From the NCBI RefSeq assembly GCF_000585495.1, contig NZ_CP007264.1, positions 1,860,001 to 1,924,000 of the forward strand: 64,000 bases of DNA. Direction: 5' to 3'. Origin of the DNA: Thermococcus nautili. GTDB lineage: Archaea > Methanobacteriota_B > Thermococci > Thermococcales > Thermococcaceae. The notes under the pieces were generated by a model. That model made no database searches. It was given only the letters and a program-made list of their open reading frames with translations, and was not told the DNA's origin. Numbering within the stretch: position 1 is the stretch's first letter; each line of letters opens with the position of its first letter. The translations under genes and the position numbers were made by a program. Below, in pieces: positions 38,701-46,401 of this stretch.

Positions 38701-38911
38701 AGAAGTCGTTAAAGTGCTCACCAAAAAGTTCGGCTTCAAGGTGTCCCGCCAGAGGGGTAGCCACGTTGTCCTCGTTAAATACGTTGACGGCAGGAAAATA
38801 GGAACTGTGGTCCCGCTTCACAAAGAGTTAAAAGCTGGTACGTTGATGGGAGTCCTGAGACTTGCTCAAATAAGCAAGGAGGACTTTATCAAAGCGTTGG
38901 AAGACCCATAG
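38672..38911 (+). CDS. hicA: HicA family mRNA interferase toxin
   Basis: 79 residues, overlapping hicB by 29 bases. LPRLSGEEVVKVLTKKFGFKVSRQRGSHVVLV has the catalytic His (residue 31) in the GSHxxL motif of HicA; VVPLHKELKAGTLMGVLRLAQISKEDF completes the small dsRNA-binding-like fold. HicA cuts mRNA independently of, or on, ribosomes; HicB blocks it. Its stop lies 9 bases before the cbf5 ATG, so cbf5 may be transcribed from the hicBA promoter. Confidence 0.9.
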   Translation: MSKLPRLSGEEVVKVLTKKFGFKVSRQRGSHVVLVKYVDGRKIGTVVPLHKELKAGTLMGVLRLAQISKEDFIKALEDP

Positions 38912-38920
38912 GTGATGCTC

Positions 38921-39925
38921 ATGGCGAGGGACGAAGTGAGGAGAATCCTTCCAGCGGATATAAAGCGAGAGGTACTGATTAAGGACGAGAAGGCCGAGAC
39001 GAACCCGAAGTGGGGCTTTCCGCCCGAGAAGAGGCCGATGGAGATGCACATGCAGTTCGGCATAATCAACCTCGACAAGCCGCCGGGGCCGACGAGCCAC
39101 GAAGTTGTCGCGTGGATTAAGAAGCTCTTCAACCTGAGCAAGGCAGGTCACGGCGGAACCCTCGACCCCAAGGTCAGCGGCGTTTTGCCGGTTGCCCTTG
39201 AGAGGGCCACGAGGGTCGTTCAGGCGCTCCTCCCTGCCGGTAAGGAGTACGTAGCTTTGATGCACCTTCACGGTGACGTTCCTGAGGACAGAATCCTCGC
39301 AGTTATGAAGGAGTTCCAGGGCGAGATAATCCAGAGGCCGCCGCTGAGGAGTGCCGTAAAGAGGCGCCTGAGGACGAGGAAGGTCTACTACATCGATGTG
39401 CTCGAGATAGACGGCAGGGACGTGCTCTTCCGCGTTGGCGTCGAGGCGGGAACGTACATACGTTCGCTGATTCACCACATGGGCCTGGCCTTGGGTGTTG
39501 GAGCGCACATGGCAGAGTTGCGCCGTACCAGAAGCGGTCCCTTCAAGGAGGACGAGACGCTGGTAACGCTTCACGACTTGGTGGACTACTACCACTTCTG
39601 GAAGGAGGACGGCATTGAGGAGTACTTCAGGAAGGCGATACAGCCGATGGAAAAGGCCGTTGAGCATCTGCCCAAGGTGTGGATAAGGGACTCTGCCGTT
39701 TCTGCCGTAACGCACGGCGCGGACCTGGCCGTTCCGGGAATAGTCAAGCTCCACAAGGGCATAAAGAAGGGCGACCTCGTTGCGATAATGACCCTCAAGG
39801 ATGAGCTGGTGGCACTTGGAAAGGCCACGATGACGAGCGGTGAGATGCTCCAGAGGAGCAAGGGTATAGCGGTTGACGTTGACAAGGTCTTCATGCCTAG
39901 GGACTGGTATCCGAAGCTGTGGTAG
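38921..39925 (+). CDS. cbf5: tRNA/rRNA pseudouridine synthase Cbf5
   Basis: 334 residues from ATG at 38921 (GGTG six bases upstream). TruB-family catalytic domain: NLDKPPGPTSHEVVAWIKKLF, then HGGTLDPKVSGVLPVALERATR with the catalytic Asp near residue 82. A C-terminal PUA domain follows at about 250-330 (PGIVKLHKGIKKGDLVAIMTLKDELVALG). Cbf5 is the catalytic subunit of H/ACA guide ribonucleoproteins and can also act alone on tRNA U55. Transcription now probably depends on the hicBA promoter or read-through. A repeat element abuts its stop codon. Confidence 0.96.
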   Translation: MARDEVRRILPADIKREVLIKDEKAETNPKWGFPPEKRPMEMHMQFGIINLDKPPGPTSHEVVAWIKKLFNLSKAGHGGTLDPKVSGVLPVALERATRVVQALLPAGKEYVALMHLHGDVPEDRILAVMKEFQGEIIQRPPLRSAVKRRLRTRKVYYIDVLEIDGRDVLFRVGVEAGTYIRSLIHHMGLALGVGAHMAELRRTRSGPFKEDETLVTLHDLVDYYHFWKEDGIEEYFRKAIQPMEKAVEHLPKVWIRDSAVSAVTHGADLAVPGIVKLHKGIKKGDLVAIMTLKDELVALGKATMTSGEMLQRSKGIAVDVDKVFMPRDWYPKLW

Positions 39926-40222
39926 AAACTTCGCCTGCGCGAAGTTTCATCAAGGTTGGTAGCTCCCTTCTAAAGTTCATTTTTTAAGGATTTTCTCAAT
40001 TAACATGGCTCTTTTTGGATGGGATTATATTGAATGCCTTTTAGTGTGGGTTTAAATTTAAATTGACGCCCTTCGGGCGTCGGGAAGAGAGTAAACCCTT
40101 TTTGAGAGGAACAATTTGGATTCTTCCCCTTTGAGCATTATGCAATTTTGTGAACAAAATCCCTGGAATGGGTTTTTGGTAGTGAGCTACTAACTTTTGG
40201 TGAAGCTTTTTCCAAAAGCTTC
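39923..40222 (+). repeat. Hairpin-ended non-coding element, copy B
   Basis: Left hairpin GAAACTTCGC-CTGC-GCGAAGTTTC (39925-39948) starts on the last base of the cbf5 stop codon. Right hairpin GAAGCTTTT-TCC-AAAAGCTTC is at 40202-40222 and identical to that of copy A. The inner ends are GGTAGCTC (left) and GAGCTAC (right), complementary to each other but different from the GTGATTC/GAATCAC of copies A and D. Centre: GACGCCC-TTC-GGGCGTC (40065-40081) between GGGTTTA (40048-40054) and TAAACCC (40092-40098). No gene is present. Confidence 0.7.
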
Positions 40223-40309
40223 CTGTACTCTCAAACCCCCGGAGTGGGGCTTCGCCCCACAACCCCGTTTTCTTCCAAACCTCCGGGGGGCTAACGCCCC
40301 CACACCCCC
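40223..40309. repeat. Cluster of GC-rich palindromes
   Basis: GTGGGGC-TTC-GCCCCAC (about 40244-40260) lies inside a pair of arms CCCCCGGAG and CCTCCGGGGG, so the stretch can form a nested cruciform. GGGGGC-TAAC-GCCCCC follows at about 40286-40301. REP-like. No coding potential. Confidence 0.55.
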
Positions 40310-40440
40310 AAACTTTGCTTTGCAAAGTTTCATCAAAGTTGGTAGCTCCCTTCTAAAGGGCTAAGTTTCGAATTATTTTTCTCCTCAATGGGTCAATTTT
40401 GAAGGCGAGAAGATTGATTCCTTGACTGTGCTGGCCCTCC
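40310..40440 (+). repeat. Partial second element in tandem with copy B (left end only)
   Basis: Hairpin AAACTTTGC-TTT-GCAAAGTTT (40310-40330) and the next 28 bases match the left end of copy B with one difference (CATCAAAGTT, then GGTAGCTCCC). No right hairpin or central stem-loop follows before the next gene, so this copy is truncated. Its right boundary is not defined. Confidence 0.5.
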
Positions 40441-40488
40441 TGAACTTTTATTAAACGTTTTAGCGTATCGTAGCAAGGTGGCATGTAT

Positions 40489-41466
40489 ATGGGCTGGAAT
40501 GACCCTCGTCTCCTCCTAAACTTTCTTCTTGGGACGGTTTTTCTGGCAGTCATGTTTCACTACTTCCTTTCGCTTCCATGGGAAGAAAGCTTCTTGTTTG
40601 GGGTCGTCTTGGCGCTTCTCTATACTCTGGCCCATGTTCTTCGGAAGGAACCGGATAAATGGAGAAAGTCTGGGCTCTTAAAATCCAAGGGCTTAAGGTA
40701 TCTCGTCTTTTTCCTGGGCTCGTTTGGGTTCAGTGTGCTCTTATTCGGGCTTATGTATCTGGTCTTTGCAAAACCGGGAACTTCGTTCGTTTCCCTCGTC
40801 AAGGTGCTCGGAGCTCTCTTTGCAGTAGGCTCCTCCATGATGTTCCTAGCCTCGGTGTTTTATAGCAAGAATAAGACGCCTGAGAAAATCACTTACTCCT
40901 GGCAGAACTTTTTGAGTGAGCTTTCGGCGTCAATTCCCCTATTCATGATTTCATACTTCTCCGGTGTTAGCTTGGAAAAGAGTGTTTCAATGGCTCTTTA
41001 TGTTTTTGTTGCGGCCGGCTGGTACTACTCCATGATGGCGCACAAATATGTGATATCTGACAGGGTACTCAAAATCCGGGCCGTTGTGAATTTTGTTGCC
41101 ATTACTTCGGGGCTGTACCTATTTGTAATTGATAACGTAATCATCAGCGGGCTGGCGGGGATAGTTTTCGCGGTTGTCTCTGAAAAAGACTACAAGATAA
41201 CACGGAAACTCATTGAGGTGGGACTGCTGGAGATAAAACACGCCGAAATTGGGGCTGGACGCTTGTTTTATGCCGTCTTTTATGGACTTGGGATGGTGGT
41301 TGCTTTGATGATAATAACGGGGAACTACAGTGCCTCGTTTATCCGGGAATCTTTGCTGACTATGTTTGGGCTCCTGTACATCTTTACAACGATGTTTTTG
41401 CCCTTCGGGACGCTAATCGGTTGGTTAAGGTTGAAAGCTCATGGTGTGGGAATCGATGAGCAATAG
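40489..41466 (+). CDS. Multispanning membrane protein of unknown function
   Basis: About 325 residues; ATG at 40489 lies eight bases after GGTG, while ATG at 40483 is only two bases away. About nine or ten hydrophobic segments span the sequence, with short charged loops (ESFLFGVVLALLYTLAHVL, YLVFFLGSFGFSVLLFGLMY, and so on). No known transporter motif is seen. Third codon positions are richer in A and T than in neighbouring ribosomal genes, and the gene lies between cbf5 and the S13 cluster next to repeats. Recent acquisition is likely. TATA TTTTATTAAACG at 40446 could drive it. Confidence 0.65.
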   Translation: MGWNDPRLLLNFLLGTVFLAVMFHYFLSLPWEESFLFGVVLALLYTLAHVLRKEPDKWRKSGLLKSKGLRYLVFFLGSFGFSVLLFGLMYLVFAKPGTSFVSLVKVLGALFAVGSSMMFLASVFYSKNKTPEKITYSWQNFLSELSASIPLFMISYFSGVSLEKSVSMALYVFVAAGWYYSMMAHKYVISDRVLKIRAVVNFVAITSGLYLFVIDNVIISGLAGIVFAVVSEKDYKITRKLIEVGLLEIKHAEIGAGRLFYAVFYGLGMVVALMIITGNYSASFIRESLLTMFGLLYIFTTMFLPFGTLIGWLRLKAHGVGIDEQ

Positions 41467-41508
41467 CGCTGGAGAAACTACCCGCCGGGGCATGAGTCCG
41501 CGTGCATC

Positions 41509-41516
41509 TTTATAAA
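41509..41516 (+). promoter_or_regulatory. TATA box of methyltransferase gene (leaderless)
   Basis: TTTATAAA is centred 25 bases before ATG 41538, and no ribosome-binding site lies between. This predicts a leaderless mRNA that probably also carries tRNA-Ser. Confidence 0.6.
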
Positions 41517-41537
41517 CCCCTCAACGAAGCACCGCAC

Positions 41538-42125
41538 ATGAGCCACTACTACTCCGAGGAGCCGAACGTTCCGCTGAGGACGAAGACGATAGAGGTCTGC
41601 CTTAGGGGCCACTGCTTCAAGTTCATCACTGCGAGCGGTGTCTTCTCCTTCGGGAAGCTCGACCGGGGGACGGAGTTGCTCATAGAGAACATGGTTCTCG
41701 ATAGGAACTGGCGCGTTCTTGACCTGGGCTGTGGCTACGGGGCAATCGGGATAGTTGCATCGCGCTTCGTTGACTACGTCGTCATGACCGACGTGAACAG
41801 GAGAGCGATTAGCATAGCGAGGAAAAACTTAAAAATCAACGGCGTTAGAAACGCCGAGGTCAGGTGGGGAAGCCTCTACGAGCCCGTTAAGGGCGAAAAA
41901 TTCGACTCAATCATCACCAATCCCCCCGTGCACGTGGGAAAGGAAGTCCTGAGGGAAATAGTTATAAACGCTCCCCGGCATCTCAACGATGGTGGCCTCC
42001 TGCAACTGGTGATTAAGACGAAGCAGGGGGCAAAGTATATTAAGGCCCTCATGGAGGAGACCTTCACCGAAGTGAGAGAGCTCGCGAAGGGGAGCGGTTA
42101 CCGCGTGTACGCCGGGATTGCCTAG
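41538..42125 (+). CDS. RsmC-like class I methyltransferase (MTS domain)
   Basis: 195 residues from ATG at 41538, fixed by the TATA box; the frame is open upstream to 41502. SAM motif WRVLDLGCGYGAIGIVA near 60 and the N6/N2 methylase motif IITNPPVHVGK near 122 identify the RsmC/MJ0882-like group, which methylates guanine N2 or adenine N6 in RNA. Archaeal targets are uncertain. Its last five codons, including the TAG stop, lie inside the tRNA-Ser gene (15-base overlap). RNase P cleavage at the tRNA 5' end would therefore remove the stop codon from the mRNA. Confidence 0.85.
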   Translation: MSHYYSEEPNVPLRTKTIEVCLRGHCFKFITASGVFSFGKLDRGTELLIENMVLDRNWRVLDLGCGYGAIGIVASRFVDYVVMTDVNRRAISIARKNLKINGVRNAEVRWGSLYEPVKGEKFDSIITNPPVHVGKEVLREIVINAPRHLNDGGLLQLVIKTKQGAKYIKALMEETFTEVRELAKGSGYRVYAGIA

Positions 42126-42197
42126 CCTGGGAAGGCGCGGGCCTTGAGAGCCCGTGGGCGTTTGCCCGCCGGGGTTCAAATCCCCGTCCCGGCGCCA
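42111..42197 (+). tRNA. tRNA-Ser (TGA)
   Basis: 87 bases with encoded CCA. Acceptor GCCGGGA pairs with TCCCGGC; anticodon loop CTTGAGA gives TGA; the long variable arm TGGGCGTTTGCCCG marks a class II tRNA. T-arm GGGGTTCAAATCCCC. No TATA box is visible at the right distance upstream, where the methyltransferase is coded, so it is probably cut from the methyltransferase transcript. Confidence 0.95.
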
Positions 42198-42239
42198 AAA
42201 TCCCTTTGATTCCCAAGAGGGATGGGAGGTGTATTCGTA

Positions 42240-42689
42240 ATGACCGAGAACTTCAGGCACATAGTCCGCGTTGCGGGCGTTGATTTGGATGGACACAAGC
42301 AGTTGAGATGGGCACTGACAGGGATTAAGGGAATAGGAATAAACTTCGCCACGATGGTGCTCAGGGTTGCAGGGCTCGACCCCTACATGAAGGCCGGCTA
42401 CCTCACCGACGAGCAGGTCAAGCTGATAGAGAAAATCCTCGAGGACCCCGTTGCCCACGGAATCCCGGCTTGGGCCGTCAACAGGCCGAAGGACTACGAG
42501 ACTGGCAAGGACATGCACCTCATTACAGCTAAGCTCGTTATGGCCTGGCGTGAGGACATCAACAGGCTCAGGAGAATACGCGCCTACCGCGGTATAAGGC
42601 ACGAGCTCGGCCTGCCGCTCCGCGGTCAGAGAACCAGGTCGAACTTCAGGCACGGAACCACTGTCGGCGTTAGCAGGAGGAAGAAGTGA
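42240..42689 (+). CDS. rps13: Small ribosomal subunit protein S13 (uS13)
   Basis: 149 residues from ATG at 42240; GGAGGTG lies eight bases upstream. [42 protein letters not shown] and the tail [33 protein letters not shown] are S13. It contacts tRNA and the 50S bridge. First protein gene of the S13-S4-S11-RpoD cluster; probably read through from tRNA-Ser. Confidence 0.97.
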   Translation: MTENFRHIVRVAGVDLDGHKQLRWALTGIKGIGINFATMVLRVAGLDPYMKAGYLTDEQVKLIEKILEDPVAHGIPAWAVNRPKDYETGKDMHLITAKLVMAWREDINRLRRIRAYRGIRHELGLPLRGQRTRSNFRHGTTVGVSRRKK

Positions 42690-42699
42690 GGTGGTGTAA

Positions 42700-43242
42700 A
42701 TGGGAGACCCGAAGAGGCAGAGGAAGAAGTACGAAACTCCCTCTCACCCCTGGATTAAGGAGAGACTCGACCGCGAGAGGGTTCTGAAGAGGAAGTACGC
42801 CCTCAAGAACAAGAAGGAGCTCTGGCGCCACGAGACCCAGCTCAAGGAGTTCAGGCGTAGGGCGAGGCGCCTTCTCGCCGCCCGCGGTAAGCAGGCCGAA
42901 ATCGAGAGGCAGCAGCTCCTCCAGAGGCTCCACAGGCTCGGCCTTCTCCCGGCCGACGCCGTTCTTGATGACGTCCTCTCGCTCACCGTTGAGGACGTCC
43001 TTGAGAGGCGCCTCCAGACTATCGTCTACAAGAAGGGACTCGCCAGGACCATCAAGCAGGCCAGGCAGCTCATAGTCCACGGCCACATCGAGGTCAACGG
43101 CCAGATAATCCGCTCACCCGGCTACCTCGTCCTCCGCGAGGAGGAGGACACGATAACCTACGCCAAGAACTCCCCCTTCGCGAAGGAGGGTCACCCCGAG
43201 AGGATGGTTATTGAACAGGCCAAGCAGGGTGGTGAGGCATGA
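42700..43242 (+). CDS. rps4: Small ribosomal subunit protein S4 (uS4)
   Basis: 180 residues; ATG after [32 protein letters not shown] is the archaeal start. S4 RNA-binding domain [46 protein letters not shown] near 105-150. Primary 16S rRNA 5'-domain binder. Ends 4 bases into S11. Confidence 0.98.
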   Translation: MGDPKRQRKKYETPSHPWIKERLDRERVLKRKYALKNKKELWRHETQLKEFRRRARRLLAARGKQAEIERQQLLQRLHRLGLLPADAVLDDVLSLTVEDVLERRLQTIVYKKGLARTIKQARQLIVHGHIEVNGQIIRSPGYLVLREEEDTITYAKNSPFAKEGHPERMVIEQAKQGGEA

Positions 43243-43661
43243 GCGAGGAAACCCAGCAGCAGGTTAACCTTAAGAAGAAGGAGAAGTGGGGAGTTGCCCA
43301 CATCTACTCCTCCTACAACAACACCATCATCCACATCACCGACCTCACCGGGGCCGAGACCGTCTCCAGGTGGAGCGGTGGTATGGTCGTCAAGGCCGAC
43401 AGGGACGAGCCCTCTCCGTACGCGGCCATGATTGCCGCCAAGAGGGCCGCTGAAGAGGCCATGGAGAAGGGCTTCGTCGGTGTTCACATCAAGGTTCGCG
43501 CCCCCGGAGGAAGCAAGAGCAAGACCCCCGGACCCGGTGCTCAGGCGGCAATCAGGGCCCTCGCGAGGGCTGGCCTCAAGATAGGGCGCGTCGAGGACGT
43601 TACCCCGATACCGCACGACGGAACCAGGCCCAAGGGCGGTAGGCGCGGTAGGCGCGTCTGA
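43239..43661 (+). CDS. rps11: Small ribosomal subunit protein S11 (uS11)
   Basis: 140 residues. [52 protein letters not shown] and the tail [22 protein letters not shown] are typical. It lies in the platform of the 30S near the E site. ATG overlaps the S4 stop (ATGA-like), with GGTGAGGC upstream. Confidence 0.98.
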   Translation: MSEETQQQVNLKKKEKWGVAHIYSSYNNTIIHITDLTGAETVSRWSGGMVVKADRDEPSPYAAMIAAKRAAEEAMEKGFVGVHIKVRAPGGSKSKTPGPGAQAAIRALARAGLKIGRVEDVTPIPHDGTRPKGGRRGRRV

Positions 43662-43690
43662 CCTTTACAACTTCTTTTTTGGTGATGCAA

Positions 43691-44473
43691 ATGGAGCCGA
43701 AGTTTGAAATTCTTGAAAAGAGGGAGGACTCGATAAAGTTCATCGTTAGCGGCATAGACGTCGCCTTTGCCAACGCCCTTAGGAGGACGATTCTCGCTGA
43801 GGTTCCTACCTTCGCCGTTGACGAGGTAGAGTTTTTCGAGAACGACTCCGCTTTATTCGACGAGATAATCGCCCACCGATTGGCCATGATTCCCCTCACG
43901 ACACCCGTTGAGAGGTTCTCGCTCGACGCACTTGAACTCGACGACTACACCGTTACCCTCTCACTTGAGGCAGAGGGGCCAGGTATGGTTTACTCCGGCG
44001 ACCTCAGGAGCAGTGACGAGGGAATAAAGCCTGCCAACCCGAACATTCCGATAGTCAAGCTCGCCGAGGGGCAGAAACTCACGCTCAACGCTTACGCCAA
44101 GCTCGGACGCGGAAAGGACCACGCCAAGTGGCAGCCGGGCTTCGTCTACTACAAGTACCTGACGAAAATCCACGTGAGCAAGGACGTTCCCGAGTGGGAA
44201 GAGCTCAAGGAGCTCGCCGAGAGGCGTGGTTTGCCCGTTGAGGAGAAGAAGGATGAGATTGTCATAACTACCACCAAGGCCTTCTACCTGCCGAGGAAGT
44301 TCGAGGCCTACGAGGGCGAGAAGATTAGGGAAGAGGTAGTGCCTGGAACGTTCGTCTTTACAGTGGAAACAAACGGAGAGCTCCCCGTTGAGGAAATCGT
44401 GAGCATAGCGCTCAAGATACTCATGAGGAAGAGCGATAGATTTATAAACGAACTCCATAAATTAGCCGACTGA
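43691..44473 (+). CDS. rpoD: DNA-directed RNA polymerase subunit D
   Basis: 260 residues from ATG at 43691 (GGTG six bases upstream). Alpha-like dimerisation domain: [47 protein letters not shown]. The inserted domain (about residues 165-215) has no cysteines, so the iron-sulfur cluster found in some archaeal D subunits is absent. It assembles with L, N and P to start RNA polymerase assembly. Encoded among ribosomal genes; tRNA-Leu begins two bases after the stop. Confidence 0.97.
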   Translation: MEPKFEILEKREDSIKFIVSGIDVAFANALRRTILAEVPTFAVDEVEFFENDSALFDEIIAHRLAMIPLTTPVERFSLDALELDDYTVTLSLEAEGPGMVYSGDLRSSDEGIKPANPNIPIVKLAEGQKLTLNAYAKLGRGKDHAKWQPGFVYYKYLTKIHVSKDVPEWEELKELAERRGLPVEEKKDEIVITTTKAFYLPRKFEAYEGEKIREEVVPGTFVFTVETNGELPVEEIVSIALKILMRKSDRFINELHKLAD

Positions 44474-44474
44474 C

Positions 44475-44562
44475 GCGGGGGTAGCCGAGCCTGGCCAAAG
44501 GCGCGGGATTCAGGGTCCCGTCCCGTAGGGGTTCCGGGGTTCAAATCCCCGCCCCCGCACCA
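44475..44562 (+). tRNA. tRNA-Leu (CAG)
   Basis: 88 bases with encoded CCA. Acceptor GCGGGGG with CCCCCGC; anticodon loop TTCAGGG gives CAG; long variable arm. It starts two bases after the rpoD stop and has no clear promoter, so it is probably processed from the operon transcript and may separate rpoD from L18e mRNA. Confidence 0.95.
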
Positions 44563-44620
44563 TAACGCTCACCCCGTCCACCTGTCGGTTTCCCTGCGAG
44601 AGCGTTGAGGAGGTATGTTC

Positions 44621-44986
44621 ATGGTCAAGAGAACCGGTCCCACCGACATCAACCTGAGAAGGCTCATTCGGGCACTCAGGAAGAAGTCGAACGAAGAGGG
44701 AGTTAAGATTTGGAAGGACATCGCTTGGCGCCTTGAGAGGCCAAGGAGGCAGAGGGCTGAAGTCAACGTCAGCAAGATAAACCGCTACACCAAGGAGGGC
44801 GACACCGTCATCGTTCCGGGAAGCGTTCTCGGAGCCGGAAAGCTCGAGCACAAGGTCACCGTTGCCGCCTGGAAGTTCAGCGAGACCGCTAAGAAGAAGA
44901 TTGTCGAGGCCGGTGGCGAGGCCATCACCATCGAGGAGCTTATGGAGAGAAACCCGAAGGGTAGTGGAGTAATCATAATGGAGTGA
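44621..44986 (+). CDS. rpl18e: Large ribosomal subunit protein L18e
   Basis: 121 residues from ATG at 44621, with GGAGGT six bases upstream; ATG at 44615 touches the signal. [70 protein letters not shown] is L18e, a relative of L15. Archaeal/eukaryotic. L13 starts six bases after its stop. Confidence 0.97.
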   Translation: MVKRTGPTDINLRRLIRALRKKSNEEGVKIWKDIAWRLERPRRQRAEVNVSKINRYTKEGDTVIVPGSVLGAGKLEHKVTVAAWKFSETAKKKIVEAGGEAITIEELMERNPKGSGVIIME

Positions 44987-44992
44987 TGGGCC

Positions 44993-45421
44993 ATGAGGAT
45001 TATTAACGCTGAAGGACTCATACTCGGAAGGCTCGCCTCGAAGGTTGCCAAGATGCTCCTCGAGGGCGAAGAGGTCGTCATAGTCAACGCCGAGAAGGCC
45101 ATCATCACCGGAAACCGCGAGGACATCTTTGCCAAGTACAAGCAGAGGACCGAGCTCAGAACCAGAACCAACCCGAGGAGGGGTCCGTTCTACCCGAAGA
45201 GGAGCGACGAGATAGTCAGGAGAACCGTCAGGGGCATGCTCCCCTGGAAGACCGACCGCGGAAGGAAGGCCTTCAGGAGGCTCAAGGTCTACGTCGGCGT
45301 TCCCAAGGAGTTCGAGGGCAAGGAGCTTGAGACCATAAGCGAGGCCCACATGTCGAGGCTTGCCACGCCGAAGTACGTCACCGTTGGTGAAGTGGCGAAG
45401 TTCCTCGGTGGAAAGTTCTGA
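44993..45421 (+). CDS. rpl13: Large ribosomal subunit protein L13 (uL13)
   Basis: 142 residues. [41 protein letters not shown] and [41 protein letters not shown] are the L13 core. Early 50S assembly protein. S9 begins 10 bases after its stop. Confidence 0.98.
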   Translation: MRIINAEGLILGRLASKVAKMLLEGEEVVIVNAEKAIITGNREDIFAKYKQRTELRTRTNPRRGPFYPKRSDEIVRRTVRGMLPWKTDRGRKAFRRLKVYVGVPKEFEGKELETISEAHMSRLATPKYVTVGEVAKFLGGKF

Positions 45422-45431
45422 GGTGAGAAAG

Positions 45432-45839
45432 ATGAGGGTCATCCAGACTGCTGGAAAGAGGAAAACCGCTATAGCGAGGGCCACCATAAGGGAAGGAAAG
45501 GGAAGGGTGAGAATCAACCACAAGCCCGTCGAGATAATCGAGCCCGAGATAGCGCGCTTCACCATCATGGAACCGCTCATCCTTGCCGGCGAGGAGATAG
45601 TCAGCAAGGTTGACATCGACGTCAAGGTCGAGGGCGGAGGCTTCATGGGTCAGGCCGAGGCCGCGCGCGTTGCCATAGCCAGGGCTCTCGTCGAGTGGAC
45701 CAACGACATGAACCTCAAGGAAAAGTTTATGAAGTACGACAGGACTATGCTCGTTGGCGACAGCAGGAGGACCGAGCCCCACAAGCCCAACCGCTCGACC
45801 AAGGGTCCGAGGGCCAAGAGGCAGAAGTCCTACCGTTGA
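45432..45839 (+). CDS. rps9: Small ribosomal subunit protein S9 (uS9)
   Basis: 135 residues from ATG at 45432, preceded by GGTGAGAAAG; the frame is open upstream within L13 but that part is a shadow. [45 protein letters not shown] and the C-terminal [26 protein letters not shown], whose last Arg reaches the P-site tRNA. Confidence 0.98.
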   Translation: MRVIQTAGKRKTAIARATIREGKGRVRINHKPVEIIEPEIARFTIMEPLILAGEEIVSKVDIDVKVEGGGFMGQAEAARVAIARALVEWTNDMNLKEKFMKYDRTMLVGDSRRTEPHKPNRSTKGPRAKRQKSYR

Positions 45840-45871
45840 TGCCTCCCCTTTAACAATTTGAGGTGTGGGAA

Positions 45872-46069
45872 ATGATAGTCCCCGTCAGGTGCTTCACCTG
45901 CGGAAAGGTGCTGGCAGACAAGTACTACGAGTTCAAGAAGAGGGTTGAGGCCGGGGAAGACCCGGGTAAGGTCCTCGACGACCTCGGCGTCGAGAGGTAC
46001 TGCTGCAGGAGAACGCTCCTCAGCCACGTGGAGCTCATCGACCAGGTAATGGTTTATAAAGTCTACTAA
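45872..46069 (+). CDS. rpoN: DNA-directed RNA polymerase subunit N
   Basis: 65 residues from ATG at 45872 (GGTG six bases upstream). [20 protein letters not shown] and [17 protein letters not shown] carry the zinc site CxxC...CC of Rpb10-like subunits. It links D, L and P in assembly. tRNA-Pro follows 17 bases after the stop. Confidence 0.97.
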   Translation: MIVPVRCFTCGKVLADKYYEFKKRVEAGEDPGKVLDDLGVERYCCRRTLLSHVELIDQVMVYKVY

Positions 46070-46086
46070 AAACCGCAATTCTGGGC

Positions 46087-46164
46087 GGGGCCGTGGGGTA
46101 GCTTGGTCTATCCTCCCGGCTTGGGGTGCCGGAGACCCGGGTTCAAATCCCGGCGGCCCCACCA
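46087..46164 (+). tRNA. tRNA-Pro (GGG)
   Basis: 78 bases with encoded CCA. Acceptor GGGGCCG with CGGCCCC; anticodon stem CCGGC/GCCGG with loop TTGGGGT gives GGG; T-arm CGGGTTCAAATCCCG. No separate strong TATA is seen, so it may be processed out of the rpoN-rpoK transcript. Confidence 0.95.
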
Positions 46165-46221
46165 ACATTCCGTTCACTGAAAAAACCTCTCTTGAAGGTG
46201 TGGAAGGAAGGGGTGGTAAGT

Positions 46222-46395
46222 ATGTTCAAGTACACCCGCTTTGAGAAGGCCCGCATCATCGGTGCGAGGGCTCTCCAGATAGCGATGGGCGCCCCCGTGC
46301 TGATAGACGTTCCCGAGGGAATAACTCCCCTTCAAGCTGCCTTGATGGAGTTCGAGAAGGGAATAATCCCGCTCACCGTAATAAGGCCGAGCTGA
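46222..46395 (+). CDS. rpoK: DNA-directed RNA polymerase subunit K
   Basis: 57 residues from ATG at 46222, preceded by [41 protein letters not shown] is the conserved Rpb6/omega fold that wraps the largest subunit. Typical archaeal length. The enolase-like gene starts six bases after the stop. Confidence 0.97.
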   Translation: MFKYTRFEKARIIGARALQIAMGAPVLIDVPEGITPLQAALMEFEKGIIPLTVIRPS

Positions 46396-46401
46396 TGAAC
46401 G

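Noticed and set aside
44510-45646. 378-codon minus-strand ORF over L18e, L13 and S9
   Set aside because: Fully antisense to three clear ribosomal protein genes and a tRNA; a shadow of their codon use.
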